Made by a program: the position numbers and the translations under genes
Source of the DNA: Diphasiastrum complanatum
Taxonomy: Eukaryota; Streptophyta; Lycopodiopsida; Lycopodiales; Lycopodiaceae
DNA length: 64,000 nucleotides
Assembly (NCBI GenBank): GCA_029204225.1
Contig: MU832072.1
Coordinates: forward strand, 24,575-88,574
Direction of reading: 5' to 3'
Shown here: positions 44,895-55,878 of the stretch, piece after piece
Layout of the letters: the number at the start of each line of letters is the position of its first letter
Position numbering within the stretch: the stretch's first letter is position 1
The notes under the pieces: model-generated
Database searches by the model: none
What the model saw: the letters and a program-made list of their open reading frames with translations, nothing else
Told to the model about the DNA's origin: nothing

Positions 44895-46857
44895 CCATGT
44901 ATCACTCTTATAGGCACACACATTCTTGTGGTTTATCTTTTCTCCCTATGGTGAACTCTCTCATTAATGATTTGAGGTAGTATATTCGTTTAGTTTTTCA
45001 ATTCTTTCCATGCAAGAAACAAGAGACATATAAGCAAGAAACAAGAAACATATAAGCATGAAAGTTGACCATATTGTTATATAGTGCATAGTTCTTTGTG
45101 ATAATGCATCTTGTGTGGCACAAAAATATTGGTCATCATCCATAATTTGTGTGCATGTTGCAACTATGTAATTTTGAAGATTGAATTCGTGAACAAGAAG
45201 AAAACGTGGTGAGTGATCCATCAAGCAAACACAATCACGCACTAAAATCTGATATCTATGATATTGAAGGATGTCATATGTAACAATGGGCAAATAATCT
45301 AAGTCACACAAGTGAGCTCTACTTTTGGAAGCCCTGGAGAGGGTCCTCAACATTTTGTGAGTAAATTTTTGTGTGAGCTTTGTGAGTTTCTTTCTTGTCA
45401 CGATTTAACAAAAAGATAGCACATGGTTTGCTACTTTTTTTATGGCACTACTTGAATGTTTATTATTAAGAATTTTAGTTTGGTATAGTTAATAAAATCC
45501 CAAACTAATAAAGTTTTGAGTTTTATTTATTTTTGTCTCAAAAGATGGCACGCCAGCATGCCATCTTTCGAGTCTACAAACAAAAAATCTATTTCATTTA
45601 GCACGTTGGCATGCTCTTTTTGAAGGCTACAACTTTTATTTTTTCTAACCATTTCACTTAGCACGTCAACGTGCTATATTTGAAGGCTACAAAAATTGTA
45701 CTTTGAAATGATATTGTACTCATAATTTGGTTCTCATATGTGTTACAAAACCTTTTTTATTTTATAATTTGAATTTTTCAACCTGTCAAATCTGTAATGT
45801 ATCCACAAAAACATGATGTAATACCTAAAAAATGGATATTGTTCATGACATTTATGGTTTGATACATGAATTGCCACAGAGACTACACAATTTAGTACTT
45901 GCATTATCACATAGACTATATAGTTTGTTTTACATGAGAAAGTTGAGTGGTCGTGAATGATTCAGATGATATAGTGGCTCATGCTATGGCATCCAAGTCT
46001 TTTGTGATGTTGGAAAATGAAAAGCCAATTTGAATACGTGACAAAAAAGAAAAAAAAAAAGTGGACACAATACCACGGAAGAAAGGTGTGTTAGAGATTG
46101 TCGTAACACCTATCAAGAGACATTGTGAGGATTATTAGTAGTACAAAGTGGATACAACCAAGGTCACTTCCAAAGTTGTCCCACATTGAGGTTATCACAA
46201 GCGACATGCTTATTTACATTGAAATCCATTGAAATTTTTGCATCTAGTCAATATCTTCTTGTAGTTGGAGATAGGATGCAATCAATATTACATGGCATGC
46301 CATGTGCTACATAATCAATGTCAACCACTTGCAGCAATAAGACATTCTGGTTACATCGCGGCAATTTGCGAAAAATAGTTTTTTGATAAAGACCGGCAAC
46401 AATAAGCACTTGGTTTTATGCAAGCAAACAAGGATCTACTCTTTTCCAAGTGACAATCAAAGATGCCAATGCAAGCGGAGCAATATCATCCAATATGGGT
46501 TGCAGTGGGTCCTGCAACACATTAGGGGTGGGATGATGTTGGCTGATTCTGACGAATTCCTAAGATACTCGGCCAGAGCTAACCAAGAGCACCTCTCACT
46601 TTAGACGGAGGAGGTCTCTAAGAAGATGAGAGGAACAAAGACTGAGAGTTGAGTATGAGAGCCAAGGAATACTAGTTAGTATTGTCAAGTAGAAACTGTG
46701 TAAGCCTCATGGTGAATCCCGAAAGATGGAATGACCATGTAGGAACTAGTATTTCTAGGCAAAGTAATAAATGCAAGTAGACCTCTTTTAAAGAAAGCAG
46801 AGTGAGCCACCTTTTGATGGTGACCTCTAGTGGAGAGCATAATTCCACTTGTAATTT
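44893..46857. other. No gene; palindrome-bearing tandem units
   Basis: At 45,541-45,700 three neighbouring palindromic cores recur about 60 bp apart: AAAGATGGCA...TGCCATCTTT, then TAGCACGTTGGCATGCT, then TAGCACGTCAACGTGCTA. The last two are each followed by TTGAAGGCTACAA. The ORF at 44,964-45,401 (minus) and others to 46,604 show no known motif. Confidence 0.4.
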
Positions 46858-49800
46858 GTGAAATGTGGAAATGCCACTAGGATGTCACCTAAGGAGCTCT
46901 CTTGTTTATTTAAGAAACTCCCTCAATATCAAAAAGACCCTTTAAGGAATGCCATGATAGAAAAATATCAAAATAAAAAAAATAATATTGTTTATTTGCT
47001 TGCCCCCACCACTCCCGAGGCCTCTCCAACTCCCAATGATCTAACCACAGTGTCTATAGTCACAGTTAAGAACTGTAAACAGTTCGCAGTATAACTTGAC
47101 TAAATTCAAAAATATTCCCTCCATTGGTTACGAAAAGGTCAATATTTTTACTGGATCTAGAATATGACTGTCATCCCCAAATTCGAATCAGGAAAAATAG
47201 CAAAATGTTTACATATGCATTCCTTCCACGAGAATGGAAATATGGGTGCCATCTCCAATTATGAACGCGATCATCACATTGGAATGCAAATATGAGTGCC
47301 AACTACCTATTGGAATGAAAAAATGAGCGGCATTTCCAAATTTGAATCAAGCATACAAGCATGGGAGATTGGATTAATCGTACAGAGATATAATCAAAGA
47401 TGAGTATTTTGTTTTGCTTCATAGAATCTGGTCATAGTACTTTGATGCAATTGATTACTCTATTGTTTTTTTTATGATGACATTGTATCATCTACATGTG
47501 GATATCCCTATTGATTTGGCACCTTTGCAGAGAAGAGGAGGCAAAGGAATTCAAATATCTGTTGAGGATCGTTCTCGTTACAGGGCAGAAGGGAAAAAAA
47601 CTTGGAATTGTGGATAGATGGAACATTATATCCACAAGATCCAAGCACTTTGACACATCTCACATTCTTCTCAATAACTCATTTAGTTACATGGATATGC
47701 AATGGGCATAGTGGATTACTAGGATATTGTGAAAGATTGCAAAACCATGGAAAACAACTTTATATGAATAAAGTTCACTTTTTAGAAGGTGAGTTAATTC
47801 AAATATCCTCTTATTGTCAGAATAGAGATTGTCATCTCCAAAAGACGTTAGAAGAAAATGAACAACTTAAAAAAAATAATGAATCATTATAGAAGATAAC
47901 AATCAATATCAAATCAGAACTAGAGCAAATGCAATCAATCCTACAATCTATTCATATTGAAAACTTGCAATTATTGAAGGATGTAGGATTGTCAAAGAAG
48001 AAGGCTGAAAGTAAGAAGCGAAAGTGACAAAGTTGCAAGGATATTCAAACGCTTTCAAAAGGAGGTTATCGAAATAGAAGGATCCGTGCATTCAAGTAAG
48101 CATATTCTGATTCTTGTAGGTTTTTCAATGACATTTGGATTTAATTTTAGCTATGGTGATATTCTGTTAACTATCTGTTTTTTTTGCAGATCTGCATTAG
48201 TAGCTCCTCGGAATATTAAAGACAATGCTTCACTAGGAATGTCATTGGGCACAATATTGACAGGCATCCACCGAGCGTATCATGATGAACAATAGGAGTT
48301 CAAATGTAAAGTGTAAAATAATAGAGTCTTGGATGGTGGACATTCAAAAAATTTTAGATAAGACTATAGTTCAGGGTGCTTGTGATTTTGCAGATATTAG
48401 TAGAGAAGCATATGCAACAATATTTAAACTAATTAGAGAAGCTTTTAAGCAAGTTCAAATTAGAAAAGTCCCAATCCCTAGAACATATCACTTGAAGAAA
48501 GAGAGAGATACATAAAACATAGGTATGCATAAGATCATTGGAACTCCATTTCATATTGAGGAGGTGTATGAAACTGATGGAAGATTGATATTCTATATTT
48601 CATCTAACTACTTATTTGTTGATCTAAATTACTTGCTAAGATACATCGTCACATTCTATGAGATAACCTATGAAAATGTGAATGGCAAAATAATCATAGT
48701 ACTTAAGTTAGATGAGTCAGAAATTGTGAAAGGGCAGAAGATGGAGAGGGTTAGTATAACTCTCATGAATGGTGCTCTATCACAAACAGAGGACCAAGAA
48801 GATTTCAGAGTCAGTGTCCAGTCAAAAAACGATATATGGTGGTTGGCAGCGTTCAGGTAACTAGCCTCATTATTTCATTACATTCATTGAATAGTATTAA
48901 TTCATTGTTAACTAAGTTTGATTAATTCTTTGGACATGTGCTGAAGGAGGATCATGATATATTATCATGGATATTCTCAAGGACATCTTATCTTAGGATC
49001 ATCAAGGACCATATGGATGGAGGACTTCTCAATGTTCCAGGAGTTGGAGACTTCAATTTGAATGGCACTTAGCAGGTGATTTGAAAACATTGAAATGTAT
49101 GTATAATGTCTCTCACGGTGCTACATTAAAACACCCAAAATGGCAAAAGATGTTATTAGGAGTACATGAATTACTAGAGAATATGCAGATCCAAACTGGA
49201 AGCCTGTACTGTCTATCCCCTTGAAAATTGTGCATGTTTGCACTCTTCATGCAGAAGTTAGATTAATAGAAAAGATCATTTATCTTCATATAGTTTTTTG
49301 CTTGTAAGCCAGCATCATTAGCAAAGGGAGCTATCTCTCGATTAGATGATGTTTTATCAAAAGCAAGACTTCAGAAGGGACATGTCAAAATTCAAAAAGA
49401 TGTCAGGAAAGAATGGGAACATGCCAACTAAGCCAAGCATAGGAGGAGCAAAAGCACGTCATTTCCTATCAAATCATACTGGTAAGGCTTCTAATATTCA
49501 ACACTCAATCTGGACAGATATTATTGCTGCCACTCAGGACTTCAAGAAAGACGACAAAACCATAGTACTAAAAGTTGATGTATGAAAGAAGCTTGATAGT
49601 ATGATTGCTTTTTTAAGAAAAGATAAATACTCTGATATTGATAGGAAAGCTGTCCAAAGGACTTGTGTCGATTTTGTTAATGCAGTATCAAAAGCATGGG
49701 GAGAAGATTACATCACTCATTACGTGGTTAGTATCTTCAAGATGCTTTCAATTTTCATATATATTTAGATCCCAACATAAGACTAACATTATGATTTTGA

Positions 49801-49960
49801 CATATGCAACACATACTAAGAGATCATAAATCATTTTTTGTAAACACATATGGAAGCATGAGTGTATGGTCATCACAAGGGATGGAGAAGTCACATTGGC
49901 AAGCACGAGTAGCATTTCATTGAAATACACAACATGGAGGAACCAATGAAAAACAAAACT
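46858..49960 (+). pseudogene. Decayed multi-exon transposase-like locus, family unnamed
   Basis: Plus-strand frames in series: 46,858-47,094; 47,602-48,028 (a long charged coiled coil, ENEQLKKNNESL); 48,282-48,515 (WMVDIQKILDKTIVQGACDF); 48,525-48,857 (KIIIVLKLDESEIVKGQKME, then RVSITLMNGALSQ) ending at a GTAACT donor-like site; about 49,040-49,210 (HLAGDLKTLKCMYNVSHGAT); and 49,346-49,829. The order of an acidic strand (KLDESE), a second one (AGDLKTLKCMYN) and basic C-terminal frames recalls RNase H-fold transposases, in which 'GDxKxL' blocks precede a CxxC; here HPKW stands where the cysteines would be. Stops and shifts break it. I cannot name the family, and no terminal repeats were found. 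Confidence 0.4.
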
Positions 49961-52258
49961 ACATTTGTTCAGAAGGTTGCAGATTTGATTCTAACCTAGG
50001 TAGGGCAGGCCAGAAATGAACTCACAGACAAGGTTTACAATTTGGTAGAAGGCTACAAAATACAAGGTTCATGCTACACATAAGAGTGTTTAAAATCTAA
50101 ATCCTAAACCCTAATACCATTAGAAGAGTTTGATGTAATGTTATATTCTTTGTAGATAATGTTTTTAAGGCCATGCTTGTGGTTGCTTTTTGACTAATGA
50201 TTTATAGATTTGTAAGATTGACGTCCAGACTAGCGATGGACAGATTGGATCTACTTACAAATTAGTGGTCCTATAGTACTATAAATGCACAAAAATAGAC
50301 AACTAGAAGGTGCCCAGATATGTCAATAATCAACGATTTCAGGGCTTGTAGATCTACGACTGTCAAGAGCCTAATACATGGCTTACTTTCCAGCAACCTA
50401 CAGTTAGGAAAATGCCCTACAGACAAGTGACGGATTGTTAGGAGATAGTGTTGTTAGGAAAGCATGTAAAACCAGCCGTAGGTAGGGCAACATGATTGGG
50501 TAAGTACATGTTGTAGAATAGACAAGAACTGCAACCAAAGGCTTAGAACAAATTACCTAGATTATGATTACAGATTTATCGGCTACACTGTTATTTCGCT
50601 TCCACGGGGGCCGCTACCGTACAAGTAATTGTATCGTCAAAGATCTAAATTATGGCCATGACTTTGTGGCTGCATTGAGATAGTATACAATACAAAAGAA
50701 AGAGAAAACAAAATATACAATACAAGGAAGATAATATACAAGAAAAAGTTACAAAGAAAGAAATCTTAGTTGCACATAACAAAACGAAAGAATCGTATTT
50801 GGAATGAGACAAATGAAATTGATAGAGTTGAGAAGAAGTGCCAAAAGTTGATCTCCAACAATCTCCTACAAGAATAAAAAATGAGAAAACCCTAGGAAAA
50901 ATAACGTGACTTTGAGAATTCAGTCACGAACGTTGGATTCTGACATCTATATTATTTGTCGGAATCCGACGTCCGCTTTATGCTTTTTTTTTTATGCACG
51001 GACAGATGACATATGTTGTTTGATCATTCATGTGCAATCACAACACCTCATAAGATCCTTGTAAGGTGTGTTGGAAAGTTCACACGTGCCAAATCTTCAC
51101 AACCTAAACCAAAACTTGTTGACGGGAGAATCTCTACCCAAATATATAGAGAGTAGAATCATGTGCATGAACTCATGCAATCTACATGCAATCCAAGGTC
51201 ACAGCTTCCATGTGATCGACATAAATACAATAGTCACAAGTACATGCACTACTCCGTATGTCTCAATGAGAGTATCTATTAAGGTCATTAGTCACAAACT
51301 GACCTTGACATGGAATTAAATCGAGGCATAACCAGTTGATGAGTATCAATTTGAAAACCAAGATCAAATTTTGTCCGAGAGTTGTAACGATCATGATAAG
51401 TGTCAAAATAAAAAGATTATTACTGAGCGGACCTCTATAGTGACAACTTACATTTGGAGTACAATCCGATTGGCAAGAATCACATCTCATTCCAATAATT
51501 AGAAGTTAGGACCATATTTTTGATAATCTAATTGGAATCACTTTTGAACATCAAGAGACTGGAGAATATCTTTGTAGAATACCACTTGGGAAGTTGCTGG
51601 TGACATAATTATTGCTGCATATTAAAGTGTATATAACAACAACATCTTCGAGGAGCAATATGTTGATAATCTTTATAATAACCGAAATAAAGATGGTTTA
51701 TTCAAATATCAACACAATAATGGCCTTTTTGAACATTATGGTGATGTAAATATCACTAGAATGGATTCAAATATGGAAGACACATTTATCTGACTTGGAG
51801 CAGCACTACTTTGGATTATCAAGAAGTGTTCCAAGCATCTTGTTTATAGAAGAAATCAATGGATTTGTGTGAATCCATCTTCATCAAGACATGGTCACTA
51901 ATCTGGTTTCTACCAATGAACCGAGAGAAAATCCAAATTCCTTCTTGTTGGATGAAATGAAGAAGACACTAGCATTAGATCAATACAACAACATGAAGCT
52001 AAAAGAATTGGATAACCTAGTATCCAATCAAGGAAGATACTGAGGAAGAAGACTATCGAATGTCTTGTTCCTTGGATCATGTCAACCCATGTAGAACTAA
52101 TGCAACTTAAGAAAATCTTGTGTTTTATCAATCTCTTCTCAGTGATCTTATAAAAATCTATGGGGGCAATTTGTAGATCAAAAGTTATTCTATAGAAGAC
52201 TTGCTACAACCTTGTTCTATAACAATAAGCTAGAAACTGAACTTGAGGAAGTGATTTT
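49961..52258. other. No gene; CACTA-like palindrome scrap
   Basis: Within 50,930-51,010 the stretch around GTCGGAATCCGAC (50,958-50,970), the following GTCCGCTTTATGC, the T-rich run and GCACGGACA match 17,942-18,000 of the non-autonomous CACTA. It is a scrap of the same or a related family without visible ends. The rest (short broken frames at 51,620-52,130) is unrecognised. Confidence 0.4.
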
Positions 52259-52894
52259 TGTGAAGGATTTCAGATCATTATGATCCAATCCACTTGAAAG
52301 ATCTTTGGTTAGAAAGAGAAATACACTACCAATCTCACCAATGTAGAAAAATCAACATCTACACACAAAATGAGATGCAAACACCGATAGAACTTGATCA
52401 AACTTGAATGAAATGATTATGTACTATTGATGTCCATACAAAACCAGCAAGCTACTGTCATTCACTTGTGTGAAATCGAAAATAGCATTTATGAATCATT
52501 CTACACATAAAATTGCATGCAATCACCAATGGATAGTAGAACCCAAGAGAACTATGTATAAGCATGAAATGAGATAGAGAAGAGAGAATATCACTCTCTC
52601 CACGAGTTACATTCATTTATAATAGGTCCAAACCCTATTTGGCCACTTGGCTTTCCCTCCAAAATGATAACCCTACTATTTTTGGGTCTAGATTCAATGT
52701 ACCCAACTATTCAAATTTGAATTTCCCAAAACTCGCCTCTAAACTTTCTCACACTTTTAAAAAGTGTTTATTTAAATGACATTTAGACTAATGAACTTTG
52801 AAAAGTCAATCTCTAAGTCTAAAACAAGCTTTGGCCTCAATATGCCAAATATGAAAATATCGACATAATGATCAAACTAGTTGAATCTTTCACA
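52259..52894 (-). repeat. Copia B 3' LTR (copy 4), 636 bp
   Basis: Plus-strand ends TGTGAAGGAT and TTTCACA, followed by CTCCCTC (polypurine tract of the minus strand). It aligns with B copies 1 to 3. Confidence 0.75.
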
Positions 52895-52898
52895 CTCC

Positions 52899-54180
52899 CT
52901 CTTCAACTAGTTTTAGCATAGACTTTGATAACACTCCAAATGAAGTCCTATGCTTCATGAACAAGTCCTTTCCCAATGCTTTGGTGAATTTATCAACTAC
53001 ACATTCCCTTGAAGACACATGTTGAAGCTCCACCTCCTTTGCAATAACTTGCTCCCTCACAAAATGTTGCAATATCATTTCAATGAGACACGAAGAATCA
53101 CATAGAATGTAAATGAAATGATTCCTCCATGCTATCAACTCTGAACTCTCTAGAAAAATACAGCAACCAAATAATAAATGTGAGTGATCAACTTTTGCTT
53201 GCATGTTTCTCTAGTTGAAGCCCTTTGAGATCAACCTCTTGATCATCAACTTGGCCATCAAAGTCATTGCTTTGTTTTCGAGATCCATTACTTGATTTTA
53301 CTGCAAGATAACATCCATCCACTTGAATAGCTCCATGTACACAAGAAGATCCTCCAAAAGATGTTCTACTCTTCATAAGAGCTTGATACTCAAATCCATT
53401 GCTTGGATCCACTCCTCTTCTTTCCTTGCTTGATCTACACTTGTAGGCTCATCAAAAGAGATAGTAAAGCAACATAATTTCCAAAAACTATTTGCTTACC
53501 CTTTGATCATATGTGAGCCTTGAAGGTACTTGTCTTTCCCTTGTTGTTCTCCTTGGCTTTTGACTTGATGAAGGTCCATCATCATCGCCATCCAAAGTAT
53601 GATCCTTTTCTAAGCATCAAGAATGTTAGATCCATCCACACTACCATCAATCATTCTTGAAGACACTTTTGGAATGTTTCCTCATAAAAAATGACATCTC
53701 TACCAATAATCACTTTGCTAGTAGAAGGAATGTAAACCTTGTAGGCAAAACTCACCTCACTATATCCAACAAAAATACCTCTTCTTGAAGATGGATCCTC
53801 CTTGGTCCTATCATCAAGAGTAATGTTGTCATAGCATGTGCATCCAAAAGCTCTTAGAAAGTTGACACTTGGCCTCCTCTTGAATAAGATCTCAAAAGGT
53901 GTCCTTCCATCCAAAATAGCCCTCGGCCACCTATTGCACAAGAAATTGGCACACACCAAAGCTTGATCCCAAAATGGTTTGTCAAGATTAGCACTTAGCT
54001 TTATCACTTTCACATAAAGTCCTATTCTTGCTTTCAGCCACTCCATTTTGTTGTGGGGTCCTTGATGTTGTATACTCCCTCTTGTTCCCATGCTCATCAC
54101 AAAAGGCCTTGAACTTGGTAGATATGTACTCACCACCATTGTCACTCTGGACAAGATCACACTTCAGAATTTCAATTGGC
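52899..54180 (-). pseudogene. Copia B integrase and RNase H ends, RT missing
   Basis: From high to low coordinates: integrase core, QSDNGGEYISTKFKAFCDEHG, then (after a frameshift at about 54,030) PFWDQALVCANFLCNRWPRA and IFVGYSEVSFAYKVY, to 53,651; a linker of about 450 bp; then the RNase H C-terminus ELQHVSSRECVVDKFTKALG with the tail SKSMLKLVEEGV, ending 15 bp before the polypurine tract. The whole reverse transcriptase is gone. At about 54,180 the integrase frame stops and J2 begins. Confidence 0.75.
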
Positions 54181-54182
54181 CG

Positions 54183-54623
54183 GTCATACAATCAGAATAT
54201 GGGTGGACTACGGATGTAGACGCCAGAAGGGCTCTCACCGCATTCGCCAACCAGTACATCAATTGCCCTGATCTCACAGTCCACGCGATAGCCACTTACG
54301 TCCGGGACTTAGAACATCTGATGGGGATCAAAACTAAATGGGACAATTTTCTCCCATCCATATTCTTTGAAGTTAATAAGGTGCTACCTTCAAACAAAAT
54401 CAAAGATCAACTGCCAATAGCTCGTGTCTATTATCGAGCTGCGCTTCAAGGTGATCCATGGACACGCCGATTCCAAACATGGGTCGACCAAGATTGGCTG
54501 CAGGGGGCCCACAAGTCTCTTCACACGCCAAAAGTCTTGAAGAAATTGGGCTGCCTCAACTTTATGGAGGAGGTCACCACCTACCTCATCCAGCAAAGGC
54601 GGGCGAAGAAAACGCTCTACTAA
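54183..54623 (+). pseudogene. J2 gag-like protein, C-terminal part
   Basis: Open frame of about 147 codons from the breakpoint to TAA, with no premature stop. It covers EYGWTTDVDARRALTAF, DQLPIARVYYRAALQGDPW and QQRRAKKTLY, collinear with J1. The absence of stops, unlike J1, suggests it is the younger copy or was under constraint. The same DNA read upstream joins by chance to about 30 codons from the copia integrase. Helical, basic at the end, no cysteine knuckle. Family not recognised. Confidence 0.6.
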
Positions 54624-54631
54624 ACCGGCAG

Positions 54632-54651
54632 AGTGCCGAGGGACCGGCACT
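54632..54651 (+). other. J2 post-stop hairpin
   Basis: Stems AGTGCCG and CGGCACT are a perfect 7 bp around AGGGAC, eight bases after the TAA. Conserved in J1. Confidence 0.55.
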
Positions 54652-54668
54652 ACTTCAGGCCTGGGTCA

Positions 54669-55483
54669 TGTTGGGGGTATTCCTAACAAAGTATAAATAA
54701 ATAAAATCATTCAATGTTGCGAGGGCATGGCATCCTGTGCATGTAAGCCCATGGCCCAATGAGCACGCAAGTAAAGTTGTAAATAAAATAAACTTGACTT
54801 GGGCCTTGGAATTAAAATAAAACTAGAGGCCCAAAGTCATTTTTAAACTTAGAGATTATTTTTTAGAGTTGGATTCAAATTGGGACTCACATGAATCTTG
54901 TGATTACCAATGTACTTTTTGTGGACCCTTGGATCAAGTTGGGCCCAAGATGAATGGATAAGATCATTGTGAATATTAGCCAATAGGATTGAGGGGCAAG
55001 GGCCTTCCCTGTTTTACTAAAAGGCACCATTTGTACACTATTTTTATGCTTAATAAGAAGGAAGAAACTCTACCAATTTTCGAGGAGAAGCATCCTCATT
55101 TGCAATTCAATGCTTGCTATTGCTCTTGTTGTTTTCTATTGCTTTCAAGTTCATGCTTTTTGGTTTCAATAGTTTATGTTTCTCCTTTAGCAAGTACAAT
55201 GTGCATTTGAGCTAACCTCCACCGTCCCTCTATCTCTCTCTTCTATCTTCTTTTTCCTCCATCTTATCTAATCATCCCCTTCCTTTCACCTACAATCATG
55301 ATGAATGTTAGTGAAGATGAGTAGAGTTAAGGGAGAGTAGTTTTAGTGGTGAGTAGAGTTAAGGGAAAAAGTAGGAAACTAACTAAAAATAGCATCTATG
55401 CATAGTTAGGTACCTATCCAGTGATCTAACCCTTGTTGATAGGCGGGAGGGCTATACTACGCAAGATCTTCGACCCTACAATA
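54669..55483 (+). repeat. J2 3' LTR, about 815 bp
   Basis: Starts TGTTGGGGGTATTCC. Aligns to the inverted J1 LTR throughout. Its end, CCCTACAATA, is about 90 bp before an (AT) microsatellite at 55,574-55,623. Confidence 0.7.
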
Positions 55484-55569
55484 ATTCATAGTTCAATCTT
55501 CTCATTCACTTGGAGAAATTAGTGATAGACAATCTTTTTACTGAATCAGGACGAAAGCCATACTGATAA

Positions 55570-55573
<4 letters not shown>

Positions 55574-55623
<50 letters not shown>
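55574..55623. repeat. (TA)n microsatellite
   Basis: About 25 TA units. The flanks (55,484-55,573 and 55,624-55,878) hold nothing recognised. Confidence 0.95.
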
Positions 55624-55626
<3 letters not shown>

Positions 55627-55878
55627 CAACAAGAGGACGCTTGCTAAACAAGTATAGATCGTATTCATGAATTTTTTTAGGGAGAGCAAGGACATGCATA
55701 CAACGATGTTAGGGCAAATCCATGCCATACTAACCCATGGACCCGAATAACAGGCCGTGTAATGGTGTCAAGACCCTTGAGCATATCCATGCTTTCCAAG
55801 GGTGCTCAAGCTCAATTCCTAGTTTCATTCCTAGTGTAAACTTGAAAGGGCAAGTGTGAAATTTGCGTAGTTATTTAT

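Larger units (their letters stand above)
54181..55483 (+). mobile_element. Unclassified LTR element J, copy 2
   Basis: Plus-strand partner of J1: the second half of the gag-like ORF (to 54,623), a 45-bp spacer with hairpin, and a 3' LTR (54,669-55,483). The 5' part is absent and replaced by copia B integrase in opposite orientation, so this is a rearrangement breakpoint rather than a simple insertion. TGTTGGGGG and CCCTACAATA form the LTR ends. Confidence 0.65.

Noticed and set aside
44664-44980. ORFs of 85 and 62 codons rich in SLSL, HTHT and VCVC
   Set aside because: They are translations of the TG/GA microsatellite.
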